Source: SFEB01 sp964612455 (lineage in GTDB: Bacteria; Bacillota; Clostridia; Christensenellales; CAG-314). Taken from it: a stretch of DNA of 50,961 bases. The translations under genes were made by a program, and so were the position numbers. Below the pieces are notes generated by a model. It searched no databases and was not told the origin of the DNA. It saw only the letters and a program-made list of their open reading frames with translations. The stretch's first letter is position 1. Each line of letters begins with the position of its first letter. The DNA lies in NCBI GenBank assembly GCA_964612455.1, contig CAZTCB010000005.1, positions 1 through 50,961 on the forward strand, given 5' to 3'. Shown here piece by piece: positions 32,429 to 42,419 of this stretch.

Positions 32429-32869
32429 ATGAAAAAAGCGTTTGGATTTTTTTTATCGACGGTTGTCGTCGCGGCGGCGTGTTTCGCCGCACCGAGGTCT
32501 CCGTTGGCTTGTTTTAAGGGTGACGAGGCGGAGGTGTATTATACGTACGCCGTAAAGACGAGCTACCCGTCCGTAGAGTTGGGACAAGGCTGTCTCGTGC
32601 GCTGTCCCGTCACGTGTATTCAAGAGTTGCCGCAGGATTACTTTGCCGTGAGCGTGACGACTACCCAATCGGAATGGCAAAAAGCAAAAAAAATCCTGCG
32701 CGTGCGGGAGTTAAAGACGGAAGAAGGAGAGGATTTTTTTGACAGTTTGTGTTACAGCCCCGCGGTGAAAGGCGGCGTGCGCGTCGACGGAATGACGATA
32801 AACATGCAGGTTGCATTGACGGGGGACGGGGTAAAAATCGGTTTTCCCTTTATAGTCGGTTCTTTTTAA
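32429..32869 (+). CDS. small secreted protein of unknown family, 146 aa
   Basis: A signal peptide (MKKAFGFFLSTVVVAAACFA) with AAP or ACF cleavage options is followed by a mature domain of about 120 residues with several cysteines (GCLVRCPVTC). The C-terminus VDGMTINMQVALTGDGVKIG has a beta-sheet look. It precedes the SpoIIQ-like gene by about 200 nt; a sporulation-linked role is only suggested by that position. The ribosome binding site (agggg) is a little far, so the start is less certain. Confidence 0.65.
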   Translation: MKKAFGFFLSTVVVAAACFAAPRSPLACFKGDEAEVYYTYAVKTSYPSVELGQGCLVRCPVTCIQELPQDYFAVSVTTTQSEWQKAKKILRVRELKTEEGEDFFDSLCYSPAVKGGVRVDGMTINMQVALTGDGVKIGFPFIVGSF

Positions 32870-33067
32870 AAAAAGCCATACGGGTAACGAATAACCTTTA
32901 CCGAAAGCGGCGACGGAAAACTCTTTCGCTTTACGTGTCGGTAAAACGACTAACGTGGTCTGTTTAATAAAAACACCCTGACGGGTGGCAAAATAACAAA
33001 AACAAGGTTTACTTTTTTTTAAACGGTAAACAATAAAACCAACAAAAAATATGGAGGACGAAAAAAA

Positions 33068-33742
33068 ATGGAAAAAACCAGCAAATTTGGCGGGGTAATA
33101 AGGTTTTTAAAGAGAAACCTCGCAATAATCATCGTTGTGGCGTGTGCTTTGGCGGTCATAGGTATCGCATTGGCGATAAAGTCGTCTCAGGTACAGCCGG
33201 ATATAGACGTGCCGCCCGTGACGGGGGACGGGGACGCGTCGGAGCCGTCGGGTACGGTTAATCCCGACGTGCCGGTAGTCAAGCCCGACGACAATCAGCC
33301 GAGCGAACCGACGCCGACGACCAAGGACTACGTTTTACCCGTTGCAAGCTATACGATAGGTATGGATTACTCCCGCGACAGCGAGTACGTGTTGGTCTTT
33401 AAAAAGACGCTCAACGAATACAGCGTCCACAACGGTATCGACTTTTTGGCGGAAGAAGGCACGGCTGTCGTCGCCGTCAACGACGGTACGGTTACGGCGG
33501 TGACCAACGATTTCGGTATGGGGTACACGGTAGAAATTACCCATGACGACGGTTACGTTTCGTATTACAGCAGTCTCGGCGAAAACGTCAGCGTCAGCGT
33601 CGGCGACGTCGTCGAGTGCGGACAGACCATCGGTTGCGTGGCAAACACGGCGACCTACGAAAACCTCGAGGGCAGTCACCTGCACTTTGAGTTAAAAAAA
33701 GACGGCGAGTACGTCAATCCGAGACAAATATTGGACGTTTAA
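33068..33742 (+). CDS. spoIIQ: SpoIIQ-like M23 family peptidase, 224 aa
   Basis: A membrane anchor at about 18-38, a Pro/Asp/Thr-rich linker (45-85), then a LytM/M23 domain. Zinc ligands are complete: H121 and D125 in HNGID, and H204/H206 in SHLHFEL. Architecture, size and the LPVASYTIGMDYSRD...EYSVHNGID arrangement match SpoIIQ of spore formers, the forespore half of the SpoIIQ-SpoIIIAH zipper; clostridial versions keep the zinc site. A general envelope endopeptidase is the alternative. Strong ribosome binding site tggagg. Confidence 0.8.
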   Translation: MEKTSKFGGVIRFLKRNLAIIIVVACALAVIGIALAIKSSQVQPDIDVPPVTGDGDASEPSGTVNPDVPVVKPDDNQPSEPTPTTKDYVLPVASYTIGMDYSRDSEYVLVFKKTLNEYSVHNGIDFLAEEGTAVVAVNDGTVTAVTNDFGMGYTVEITHDDGYVSYYSSLGENVSVSVGDVVECGQTIGCVANTATYENLEGSHLHFELKKDGEYVNPRQILDV

Positions 33743-33801
33743 AAACGGTCGATGCGTTGCGTTTTAAGATATCCGTAACAAAAAACCGTTTGAAAAACAA
33801 C

Positions 33802-33844
33802 AAACCCCCTTTTCGTGATTTGTTTCTCCGAAAAGGGGGTTTTT
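33802..33844 (+). terminator. terminator of the SpoIIQ-like gene
   Basis: Stem aaaccccctttt cg / cg aaaagggggttt (14 bp) plus T run. Also able to work for the converging LRR gene, whose side carries A residues. Confidence 0.85.
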
Positions 33845-33908
33845 GTCGGGGAAGGAGGTCCCGCTCGCAAAACCAAAGACTTGTTAAAAGCCGTTATTTG
33901 TTAAAAAA

Positions 33909-36776
33909 TCATTGTTCTTTTATCCACACCACGGGTTTGTTGTCGGAGTCGTAGTGCCAGTAGTTGCCGCTCGTGCTCGGCTCAGTTGCCGAGTAAAAAT
34001 ATACCGAGACGCCGAGATATTCTTCCGCGCTTGCCCATGTATAGGACGTGGGAGTAAGACCGGATTGATATATTTTGAAAGTATCCGTAGACTTACCGAG
34101 GTAATAAATAACAAATCCCTGCGGCAAGCCGCCAAAGCTGTTGGTGTAAAAAGTGGTCATGCCTTGAGGTAAAACGACGTACTTTAGTGACGAGCAGCCG
34201 TTAAACGCCAAGTATTGGATGCCTTTAAGCTGTGCAATGCCGTTGCTGAATTTTTTTATTTCCACGCTCTCGAGCGAAGTGCAGTTTCCGAAAGCGTTTG
34301 TCGCTACAGAGGTTGCGCCGTCGATGACGACCGTCTTGAGGTTTACGCACCCGTAAAACGCGTTTTCATGTATCAAGTTGATATTCTCTCCGCAATAAAA
34401 CTCAGTCAGTCCGATACACCCGTAAAACGCCGATTTGCCTATCAAGACGACGTAGTTGAGTTTGGCGGAAACGACGAGTTTTTCGCAACCGTAAAACGCG
34501 TTTGAGCCTATCTCTTTCAGTTTTGACGGGAAATTGACGACCATGTTTTTACATCCGGAGAAAGTACCGCTGCCTATGATGGTCAGGTTGTCGTTGAGGA
34601 TTACTTCCGTAATTGACTCGCATCCTTTAAAAACGCCAGATTCTCCCAACGTCGCGTTTTTTATCTCGATTTTGCCCGTCAATGCCGCGCAGTTCTCAAA
34701 GGCATACGATCCGAGTTCCGTCAGTTTGTCGGATAAAGTGACGGTGGTCAGCGAGGTACAGTTGCGAAAAGCTTTTTCGCCTATCTTCGTAATATTGGCG
34801 AGGGATATTTCAATCAGTGCCGTGCAGCCGGTAAAGGCAGAAACACCGATTTCTTTTACCGAGTCGGGTAGGGTGACTTTTGTCAGTGCCGTGCAGCCCT
34901 CAAAGGTAGACTCGCCGAGCCCTGTCAGTTTGTCGGATAGGGTGATTGTTGTCAGTGCCGTACAACCTTTAAAGGCATAATCACCGATTTCTTTCACCGA
35001 GTCGGGTAGGGTGACTTTTGTCAGTGCCGTGCAGTTTGCAAACGCATAATTGCCTATGGATGCCGAGCCGTCAAGTAAAGTCAGTTCCGTCAGGCCACTG
35101 CATGAGTAGAAAGCGGATTTGCCGATTTCGGTAATGACGGCAGAGATAGTAAACGCAGCTTTCACGCTGGCAAACGCGTAGTCGCCTACGGTGTCGAGTC
35201 GTTTCGTCAGGATGGTAAGGCTCGTTAAAGATGTGGGAAAACAAGAGCTGCCTATTTCTTTCACCGATGCGGGGATGGTCAACTCGGTACATTGTATAGA
35301 GTAAAAAGCATTCGAGCCGATTTTTGTCAGTCCCGACGGTAAATCTATTTCCGTCAGGGCGGTTCCGTAAAACGCGTAATCTCGTATTTCTTCGACGGTA
35401 TCGGGTAACGTCACGGAAGTCAATCCGCTATTACGAAAGAGATAATCGGCGATTACTTTGACGTTGCCCAAAAAGGTAACGCTTTTTAGCCCTTTTTGTT
35501 TTTCAAAGGCTCCGCCGGCGATTACTTTGACGTTTGCCGGCAAAGTAAGATGGGTTTCGTCGGCGAGAGTGCCTACTTGTTTGTAAAGAACACTGCCGAT
35601 AAAGAGCTGTCCGCCTTCGCCTATCGCGGCTTCCTGTTTGGTCAACCATGGAGTAGATGCAAACACCATGTAACCGACGTGGCGGAGGTTGTCGCCGTTG
35701 TTGCCGATAGTGAGAGAGGTTATCGAAGTATCTCTAAAGGCGTAATTACCGATACTTTCTACGGTATCGGGGATGGTCAACTCGGTACATTGTACAGAGT
35801 AAAACGCAGAGTCGTCTATTTCCTTTAATCCGACGGGCAACTCAAGTTGTTTAACGTTGCTACAATAACTGAATGCGCCGTTACCGACATGCTCTACTCC
35901 GTCGGGGAGATTGATTTCGGTAAGAGCACACAGCGAAAAAGCGCAAATACCGATTTTTTTGAGTCCGAGAGGTAGTCTTACGTCCGTGATGTCGTTGAGC
36001 GTCAATTTTTGACCGCCGACTATAAGAGTCGGTTGGGTACCGAAAGCCCAGTCGCCGATTTCGGTGACAGGTTTACCGAGATAGCTGTCGGGGATGACTA
36101 TGCGCCCCGATTTCGGTCCCTTTGTGGCAACGTACCCGTCGCCGTCGTCGTTGAGAGCGAAGATGATAGACGACGCTTTTTCGGTGGAGATTGTTTTGGA
36201 CTCGGTCACCGTTTCGCCGGTTCCGTCGTTGTAAACCAACGTGCAAGTGTACGAGGAGGAAGGCGACAAACGGTCGGATAAATCGATTGACGTGTCGGTA
36301 GTCGTCACCTCATAGGTGTCTTTGCCGACGGTGCCGTCTTGTTTGTTAAAAAAGTCGCCTTCGACGGAAAGGGTGTACTGCGTGCCTTTTTTATAATTGT
36401 CCCAAGACAGGACGTAACCTGTCAGTTTGATTGTCGAAACAGGGGCAACGGGTGCGGTGTAAACCACCGTGGCGGAATACTCGCTGTCGAGATAATCGGT
36501 GCGATTGCCTACCGCTTTGACCTTGATGCTCTGACCGTCTTTAAGTTGAATTTGCAGTTTAGAAGTGGACGTTTCGTTGGTGAGGTTTATTTTGTACAGA
36601 TATCTGACGGCGTTGGGTATCGCTTCCCAGCTTGCGACGCCGTCGTCGTCGACGGTGACGACGGGGGTATCGAGCTGAACGGGGTCTTTCGGCTTTTCTT
36701 CTTCGGTACAGCCAAACAGACAAAACGCCGTAACCAATATCAAAAGAATGAGAAAATAAACTTTTTTATTTTTCAT
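33909..36776 (-). CDS. BspA-type leucine-rich-repeat lipoprotein, 955 aa
   Basis: Signal peptide with lipobox LFGC at about 20-23, then two fibronectin-III-like domains to about residue 200. From about 215 to the end run 20 or more BspA-type LRR_5 units of about 23 residues (for example LTKVTLPDSVKEIGDYAFKGC). Such proteins mediate binding at the cell surface in gut and oral bacteria, or are mere surface scaffolds. One pair of units is duplicated almost exactly at DNA level (34844-34896 and 34982-35034, 138 bp apart). Ribosome binding site aggaga. Likely transcribed after the 36853-38082 gene. Confidence 0.9.
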   Translation of the reverse strand: MKNKKVYFLILLILVTAFCLFGCTEEEKPKDPVQLDTPVVTVDDDGVASWEAIPNAVRYLYKINLTNETSTSKLQIQLKDGQSIKVKAVGNRTDYLDSEYSATVVYTAPVAPVSTIKLTGYVLSWDNYKKGTQYTLSVEGDFFNKQDGTVGKDTYEVTTTDTSIDLSDRLSPSSSYTCTLVYNDGTGETVTESKTISTEKASSIIFALNDDGDGYVATKGPKSGRIVIPDSYLGKPVTEIGDWAFGTQPTLIVGGQKLTLNDITDVRLPLGLKKIGICAFSLCALTEINLPDGVEHVGNGAFSYCSNVKQLELPVGLKEIDDSAFYSVQCTELTIPDTVESIGNYAFRDTSITSLTIGNNGDNLRHVGYMVFASTPWLTKQEAAIGEGGQLFIGSVLYKQVGTLADETHLTLPANVKVIAGGAFEKQKGLKSVTFLGNVKVIADYLFRNSGLTSVTLPDTVEEIRDYAFYGTALTEIDLPSGLTKIGSNAFYSIQCTELTIPASVKEIGSSCFPTSLTSLTILTKRLDTVGDYAFASVKAAFTISAVITEIGKSAFYSCSGLTELTLLDGSASIGNYAFANCTALTKVTLPDSVKEIGDYAFKGCTALTTITLSDKLTGLGESTFEGCTALTKVTLPDSVKEIGVSAFTGCTALIEISLANITKIGEKAFRNCTSLTTVTLSDKLTELGSYAFENCAALTGKIEIKNATLGESGVFKGCESITEVILNDNLTIIGSGTFSGCKNMVVNFPSKLKEIGSNAFYGCEKLVVSAKLNYVVLIGKSAFYGCIGLTEFYCGENINLIHENAFYGCVNLKTVVIDGATSVATNAFGNCTSLESVEIKKFSNGIAQLKGIQYLAFNGCSSLKYVVLPQGMTTFYTNSFGGLPQGFVIYYLGKSTDTFKIYQSGLTPTSYTWASAEEYLGVSVYFYSATEPSTSGNYWHYDSDNKPVVWIKEQ

Positions 36777-36852
36777 AAATATCGTCTCCTATTAGTATTA
36801 GTTTATTATTTTTAGTCTACAAGTATTTTATGCCGATACGGGAAACAAAATC

Positions 36853-38082
36853 CTAAGAAATCAGATCTTCGATAAGTCCTAAAAACCCTGTTCCGTTGTT
36901 ACCGACGTTTTGTACCATCAATCCCAGCGGTTCGTAAGTCATGTATCCGTAAACGTACACGGGAAATTGCCATGAGTCGATACGAACAGAGCCGCCGCCC
37001 GGGTATTGCATATCGTATAAATCACCGTAGAATTGTTCGGAAATATGGACGGCGGTCAATGCGAGTTGCGGTCGGGAAAAATCATTGAAGGTTGATGCAG
37101 AAAGAGTGCTTAAAGTGCGAATGTTTATGTATTGTTCGCTTGAATTTTCTTCACCCGGGTAAAAGACGTATATATCTATATCGTATTCGTCAAAGGTTGT
37201 TTCCCACGGGGTATCATTGTTGCCGCAGTGACTGCAGATTGCGTCAACAAGATGTTTAATGTTGTACAGTTTGGCGTACATTTCGTCCGTCGGCATACCG
37301 GGATACCAACCCGGGATCATGTTGCTGTCTATGAAAATATCGGTATGTTCTATCGTGCCGTATCCGTCGTCAGCCTCTATAACGTCTTGGACAAAGTCGT
37401 CGACCGCGTCAAAGATAAAATCTCTCTCGGAGTAGATACTCATGGGTCGATAAAACAAGTATTGTTCGATTTCATCGATAACGTCCGCGTAGTCGGAAGT
37501 ATCGTCTGCCAAAAATAAAACTTCGTGCCCGTAACGCTGTGACCAGTACTGTAACTGGTTTGATAAGTAACCGGACGGAGCGCGATAATTGCCGAGTTCT
37601 AAAATAATGAAACAAGGACCGCTATCCGGCGAACGCGGAGCATCGCCTTGTCGTCCTACCAATACGCCGCTACCAAAGTTATCGCCGCCCCACTCGTCGT
37701 TTGCGTACAGGCTACGGAAAAGCTTGTTGTACAAAAAGTCGAGCATCTGATAATATACTTCTTCAACCGTACCGGAAGTCGGGGTAAAGTCGCTCGTGTC
37801 GCTGTCGTAAACGTAGTCCCATGTGTCTACGTCAAAGACGGCTTGGACGTATCTCGGGGTACAATTTGCGATGACTTCTATCGGTATGGACGGATTAGCC
37901 ATATCGCTAAAGTAGTATACCGACTTGTGCCCGTATTCGTCATAAGCGTCGACGTCGTAACGTTCGTCGTCGGGATCGGCTTTCGCTCGAGTTGTCGGCA
38001 GACAAGCAAATAGCGTGACTGCAAATACGAGAGCCATAAAAATAGCAAAGGTTTTGTTGAGTCGTTGTTTTTTGCTGTTCAT
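36853..38082 (-). CDS. secreted protein of unknown family, 409 aa
   Basis: Signal peptide of about 35 residues ending ATRAKA, so it is exported and soluble. The mature protein is acidic and tyrosine-rich (DDERYDVDAYDEYGHKSVYYF) and contains no LRRs, membrane helix or cell-wall anchor. I recognise no domain; segments such as DTSDYADVIDEIEQYL suggest a helical core. Between two LRR lipoprotein genes, suggesting a joint surface function. Preceded by a full consensus promoter and aaaggagg. Confidence 0.75.
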   Translation of the reverse strand: MNSKKQRLNKTFAIFMALVFAVTLFACLPTTRAKADPDDERYDVDAYDEYGHKSVYYFSDMANPSIPIEVIANCTPRYVQAVFDVDTWDYVYDSDTSDFTPTSGTVEEVYYQMLDFLYNKLFRSLYANDEWGGDNFGSGVLVGRQGDAPRSPDSGPCFIILELGNYRAPSGYLSNQLQYWSQRYGHEVLFLADDTSDYADVIDEIEQYLFYRPMSIYSERDFIFDAVDDFVQDVIEADDGYGTIEHTDIFIDSNMIPGWYPGMPTDEMYAKLYNIKHLVDAICSHCGNNDTPWETTFDEYDIDIYVFYPGEENSSEQYINIRTLSTLSASTFNDFSRPQLALTAVHISEQFYGDLYDMQYPGGGSVRIDSWQFPVYVYGYMTYEPLGLMVQNVGNNGTGFLGLIEDLIS

Positions 38083-38123
38083 AAAGTTACCTCCTTTTTG
38101 TGAAAAATTTATTATTAATCCAT

Positions 38124-38152
38124 ATTATACACAACGCGGCGAGGTTTGTCAA
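38124..38152 (-). promoter_or_regulatory. promoter of the 36853-38082 gene, full consensus
   Basis: TTGACA (38147-38152), 17-nt spacer, TATAAT (38124-38129) on the minus strand. May also serve the LRR lipoprotein downstream, since no terminator separates them. Confidence 0.85.
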
Positions 38153-38213
38153 TATGTGCCAAAAAAAACTCATAAAAAATGCGCTTTATTTTAACAATTA
38201 TTTGCCGTCGTTT

Positions 38214-40586
38214 TTATCCGACGGTTTCATCGGTGTGAGTATTGTGGTATATTATGACGGCTTTGGCAATGACGTCGTTGTTTTTGCCGATTTCTATGAG
38301 GTCAAAGTCTTCTTGCGTACCGTAGTATTGTATTTGCGTGAGTTTGTTGCAGTTGATAAAAGCCGCGTCGCCTATATGAGTCAAGGATTTTGACAAATTT
38401 ATCGTCGTCAGGTTGTAGCAAGAAGAAAAAGCCGCGTAGCCTATGGTGGTCACGTTGATGCCGAGGGTGACGGACGTCAGGTTGTAGCAAGCGGAAAAAG
38501 CCGAGTCGCCTATCGTCGTCACGTTGTCGCCCATAGTGACGGACGTCAGACTCAAGCCGCGGAAAAAGGCGTTTGTGCCTATCGTCGTCACGGCGTCGGG
38601 GACGGTAAACGTCGCGGCGGTTTTGCCGACGGAGTATTGGACGAGAGTGGTCATGTCCTTGGTATAGAGATTGCCGTCGACGGATTTGTAATAAGGATTG
38701 TCGTCGGAGACCAATATCGACGACAGGGAGTCGCAATGAACGAACACGTCCGTGCCTATGCTGTTTACGCCGCTGCCGATGTCGATTAAAAACAGAGAGG
38801 AGCAGTAGGCAAAAGTTTCGTCGTTGATTGTTTTTACTCCGTCGCCCACGGTGACGACGACGAGAGAGTCGCAGCCGAAAAACATATTGGCGCCGAGAGA
38901 GTTTATTCCGTTGCCTATCGACATCGCAGTCAGTGAGGTGCAACCGTAAAAAGCGCCTTGGTTGACGGCGGTTACGTTGTCGGGAATAACGATTCTTTCC
39001 AGCGAGGTGCAGTTTAAGAAAGCAAAAGAACCGATAGTTTCGATATTGTTGCCGATAGTTACGCTTTTTAAGGACGTGCATCCTTTGAGCAAACCGATTG
39101 ACATGACGGAGAGTCCGTCACCCGTCGCTATCGAGGTCAGCGACGAGCAGTAAGCAAAGGCGGAACGCCCCAACTCGGTCACGGTATCGGGGACGACAAA
39201 GTCAATCAATCGGGAGCAAAAAGCAAACGCTCCGACGTGTATTTCGGTCACGGTATCGGGAAAGGTTATTTTTTCAAGCGCGGAGCCCGCAAAAGCGGTT
39301 GCCATTATTGATTTTACCCCGTTTAGGACGACAAACTCGGTATCGGTTTTGCCGATGGCATACTGATACATGGCGGTGACGTCTTTGTCGTACAGATTGC
39401 CGTTGACAGAGGTGTATTTCGGGTTTTCTTCGCTGACGATAATATTTTTAAGCGATATGCACTCGCCAAAGAGCGGACTGACCGTTGCGGTCGATTCCGT
39501 CATTTCGTTGCTTGATTCAAGCGTTTTGCCGCTATACAATGTTTCGAGGTTGTTTACTCCGCTACCTATGGTCACGGTCGTCAAGGACGAGCAATAATAA
39601 AAAAGGTCAAAGCCCAACGACGTTATATTGTCGGGAATGGTTATTTGTTTAAGGGAGGAGCAACCGTAAAAGAGTTCGCGAGGCAAATCCGTCAAACCCG
39701 ACGGAATATCGACGCTTGTCAACAGGTAGCAGTTGTAAAAAGCGCCTTCGCCGATATCGGTTATGCTGTCGGGTAGGGTGATTTTTTTGAGCGACGAGCA
39801 GTTTAAAAACGCGTTATCGCCTATTTGTTCGACGCCGTCGTACATGACGATTTCTGTCAGGTTGAAACATTCTCTGAATGCATAGTCGGCAATATGCGTT
39901 ACGGTGTCGGGGACTTCAAACGAGGTGGCGGTTTTTCCCATGGCGTAGCGTATGAGCTCGGTTGCGTCCTTGTCATAGAGGTTGCCGTCTATGGTTTGGT
40001 ACTTGGTGTTGTGTTCGCCGACGTAGATACCCGTCAACGCGCGACAGCCCGAAAAACGGTCGGAAATAGTGACCACGCTGTCGGGTATGGTGATGGTGCG
40101 CATGTATTTTGCGCTGCTGAAAGCGCCCTTTTTGATTGCCGTGACGGGAGTGCCGTTGTACGTATCGGGAATGACGACGTCTACTTCTTCTTCGGTGTAG
40201 TAGACGCAATCGATGACGGTGTAGCGTTTGAGATCGCTCCGCCCGTCGTAAACCAACTCGTACGCTCCGCTCCACTTGGCGTAAACGAAAGTGTCCGACG
40301 ATATCGGCGTATACGTGAGAGTGGTCGAGGTAAACGGAGCCGTCCACTCGCCTTCGTCGTAATACCAGCCGTCAAAAACGTAGTTTTCTTTTGTCGGGGC
40401 TTCGGGCAGGGGGACTATGCTGTTGCCGTCGGTTGTGACGATTGCGCGGGTTTTGCCGTCAACCACGAAAGAAATCGTATAATTTTGTTGTTTGTCGGTG
40501 CTGCATGCGGAAAAAGCCAACAGCGCAAAAACAAACGCAAAAGTCGTTAAGGCGAGCAAAATGCCGCGACGGGATAAGTTTTTCAT
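38214..40586 (-). CDS. BspA-type LRR lipoprotein with InlB-like repeat, 790 aa
   Basis: Signal peptide and lipobox FSAC at about 24-27. Residues about 33-95 form an InlB/Listeria-Bacteroides repeat (YTISFVVDGKTR...YVFDGWYYDEGEW). BspA LRR_5 units follow, interrupted by three longer inserts of the type GNLYDKDATELIRYAMGKT (about 185, 410, 645). The start at 40586 rather than an upstream ATG is chosen for the aaggagg and the signal peptide. A surface-exposed binding protein is the likely role. Confidence 0.9.
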   Translation of the reverse strand: MKNLSRRGILLALTTFAFVFALLAFSACSTDKQQNYTISFVVDGKTRAIVTTDGNSIVPLPEAPTKENYVFDGWYYDEGEWTAPFTSTTLTYTPISSDTFVYAKWSGAYELVYDGRSDLKRYTVIDCVYYTEEEVDVVIPDTYNGTPVTAIKKGAFSSAKYMRTITIPDSVVTISDRFSGCRALTGIYVGEHNTKYQTIDGNLYDKDATELIRYAMGKTATSFEVPDTVTHIADYAFRECFNLTEIVMYDGVEQIGDNAFLNCSSLKKITLPDSITDIGEGAFYNCYLLTSVDIPSGLTDLPRELFYGCSSLKQITIPDNITSLGFDLFYYCSSLTTVTIGSGVNNLETLYSGKTLESSNEMTESTATVSPLFGECISLKNIIVSEENPKYTSVNGNLYDKDVTAMYQYAIGKTDTEFVVLNGVKSIMATAFAGSALEKITFPDTVTEIHVGAFAFCSRLIDFVVPDTVTELGRSAFAYCSSLTSIATGDGLSVMSIGLLKGCTSLKSVTIGNNIETIGSFAFLNCTSLERIVIPDNVTAVNQGAFYGCTSLTAMSIGNGINSLGANMFFGCDSLVVVTVGDGVKTINDETFAYCSSLFLIDIGSGVNSIGTDVFVHCDSLSSILVSDDNPYYKSVDGNLYTKDMTTLVQYSVGKTAATFTVPDAVTTIGTNAFFRGLSLTSVTMGDNVTTIGDSAFSACYNLTSVTLGINVTTIGYAAFSSCYNLTTINLSKSLTHIGDAAFINCNKLTQIQYYGTQEDFDLIEIGKNNDVIAKAVIIYHNTHTDETVG

Positions 40587-40653
40587 GTCAATGCCTCCTT
40601 GTTTTTGGTACGCGTACACGTGAAATTTGTATTGATTTTGATAAAGTGATTAT

Positions 40654-40683
40654 ATTATACACAATAGAAGGCGGATTAGTCAA
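40654..40683 (-). promoter_or_regulatory. promoter of the InlB/LRR lipoprotein gene
   Basis: TTGACT (40678-40683), 18-nt spacer, TATAAT (40654-40659) on the minus strand. Confidence 0.65.
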
Positions 40684-40765
40684 TACCGAAACAAAAAAAA
40701 TTTTTATCGATTTAACTCAGGTGAAAACGACGTTATGATTTACGTCTGCGGAGCAATAAAAAAAA

Positions 40766-40789
40766 CCCCGCCGTCGTCAGACGGCGGGG
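40766..40789 (-). terminator. terminator of hpt
   Basis: Stem ccccgccgtc / gacggcgggg (10 bp, 4-nt loop) followed on the minus strand by eight U. Confidence 0.9.
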
Positions 40790-40818
40790 GATGGGGTAGA
40801 GGTTTAAACAGCGGGCTG

Positions 40819-41352
40819 TCAGTGTTTTAAAACGCAGACTTCGGGAATATTGCGGTATTTTTCGTCAAAATCGAGTCCGTAACCCACGACGAACTCGTTG
40901 GGAATGACAAAACCGACGTATTTGGGGTGTACGTCGCGTTGACGACGTTCCGGCTTGTCGAGAAGGGTACAAATCTCTACGCTCGCCGCGTTGCGGGCTT
41001 TAAAGAGATTGATGAGGTAGTTGAGCGTAATGCCGCTGTCGACTATGTCCTCGACAAAGATAACGTGTCTGCCCTCGACGGACGCACTCGTATCCTTGAT
41101 GATTTTTACCTCGCCGCTGCTCGTCTTGCTTGCGCCGTAACTGCTGACTACCATAAAGTCCATTTCGCAGTCGACGCCGACGTTGCGGATGAGGTCGCTG
41201 TAAAACATTACGCACCCCTTGAGTATGCCGATAAAGAGGGGACGTTTTTCCTGATAGTCCCGAGTGATTTTTGCGCCGAGCTCTTTGCATTTGAGTTGCA
41301 GGTCTTCTTTTCCGATAAGAGTACCCTGTATATCTCTCATCAAGTCTTCCAT
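40819..41352 (-). CDS. hpt: hypoxanthine phosphoribosyltransferase
   Basis: 177 aa, normal. Purine salvage: hypoxanthine or guanine plus PRPP to IMP/GMP. The PRPP loop VIFVEDIVDSGITL (about 96-109) has the acidic pair, ILKGCVMFYSDL and VVSSYG are family motifs, and YVGFVIPNEFVVGYGLDFDEKYRNI is the C-terminal signature. Ribosome binding site ggagga 14 nt before the ATG; a second ATG four codons later is an alternative. Confidence 0.94.
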   Translation of the reverse strand: MEDLMRDIQGTLIGKEDLQLKCKELGAKITRDYQEKRPLFIGILKGCVMFYSDLIRNVGVDCEMDFMVVSSYGASKTSSGEVKIIKDTSASVEGRHVIFVEDIVDSGITLNYLINLFKARNAASVEICTLLDKPERRQRDVHPKYVGFVIPNEFVVGYGLDFDEKYRNIPEVCVLKH

Positions 41353-41452
41353 AGCGAAATTGTCCTCCGTGGTAAAAAATACTTTTTGGTTTTTTTTATT
41401 TTATTAAAATGCGCTTTTTGTCGGGGATAGCCGTCACCCGTCCTTTATGTTT

Positions 41453-42292
41453 TTAACGATTTGACGATTTAATAAACTTTTTGAGCTTTTTGAGCATCGT
41501 CTTGGCTTTCGGATTGCCGTGCTCGGCGGCTTTTTTAAACCACTCGGCGGCTTTGGCTTTGTCTTTCGCCACGCCTTTGCCGGAGTAGTAGCAGTTGCCG
41601 AGACCGTATTGAGCTTCCGCAAAGCCTTGTTCGGCAGCTTTGGTATACCACTCGACGGCTTTTTGGTAGTCTTTTTTCTCTACGCCTTTGCCGAAAAAGT
41701 AGCAATCGCCCAAGCCGCTCTTTGCGAGGACGTGACCTTGCTGTTCGGCGAGAGAAAACAACTCGTGCGCCTTAAAGGGATCTTTTTTTACCCCCTGACC
41801 GTTGTAGTAACAGACGCCGAGGTTGTACTGAGCCTCCGCATAGCCTTGTTCGACCGCTTTGGTGTACCACTCGACGGCTTTTTGGTCGTCTTTCGGGAGA
41901 CCGTTTTCACCGCCGTCGTAATACCAGCCGAGCATGTCCTGAGCGACGGCATAGCCTTGTTCCGCCGATTTCATCAACCACTCGACGGCTTTTTGGTCGT
42001 CTTCTTCGACGCCGCGTCCCCAGTGGTAACACTCGCTGAGCATGTATTGAGCCTTGGCGTTGTTTTGGGCGGCAGCCGCGAGGTATAGCTTTGCCGCTTC
42101 GTCGTAATTTTTGGTAAAACCGAAACCCTCGTAGTAGCAGTTGCCGGCGCGGTACTGAGACTCGGAGTGTCCTTTGCCCGCCGCATCGAGAAAAAGAGAC
42201 GCCGCGTGATAGCGGTTGCCTGCCTTGACGGCATTTTCTGCCTGCTCGTAGAGGCTTTGCGCGGTTTCGTTTTGTCTGGTTAATTCTTCCAT
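41453..42292 (-). CDS. Sel1-repeat protein, 279 aa
   Basis: About seven Sel1/TPR-like repeats of 36 residues (pattern AxxxYxxAAxQGxAxAQYxLGxCYYxGxGVxKD), from residue 30 to 265. No signal peptide, so probably cytoplasmic. Such solenoids mediate protein-protein contacts; no partner is apparent. The upstream part of the open frame is rejected because aggaga precedes 42292. Two repeats keep the exact AVEWYTKA/AEQGFAEAQYGLG pattern, suggesting recent expansion. Confidence 0.88.
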   Translation of the reverse strand: MEELTRQNETAQSLYEQAENAVKAGNRYHAASLFLDAAGKGHSESQYRAGNCYYEGFGFTKNYDEAAKLYLAAAAQNNAKAQYMLSECYHWGRGVEEDDQKAVEWLMKSAEQGYAVAQDMLGWYYDGGENGLPKDDQKAVEWYTKAVEQGYAEAQYNLGVCYYNGQGVKKDPFKAHELFSLAEQQGHVLAKSGLGDCYFFGKGVEKKDYQKAVEWYTKAAEQGFAEAQYGLGNCYYSGKGVAKDKAKAAEWFKKAAEHGNPKAKTMLKKLKKFIKSSNR

Positions 42293-42345
42293 CGGTTTCT
42301 CCTGAATAGCGAAAAAAGTAAATGCAAAAAAAGAATGCTTTTTTA

Positions 42346-42374
42346 TTATAGCCGTTTTTGGCGATAAGGGCAAG
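42346..42374 (-). promoter_or_regulatory. promoter of the Sel1-repeat gene
   Basis: TTGCCC (42369-42374), 17-nt spacer, TATAAT (42346-42351) on the minus strand. Diverges from the rpsF promoter 45 nt away. Confidence 0.65.
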
Positions 42375-42419
42375 GTTTTTAAACAAAAAAATAAATTTTC
42401 GGAAACTTTTTTAAAACGG

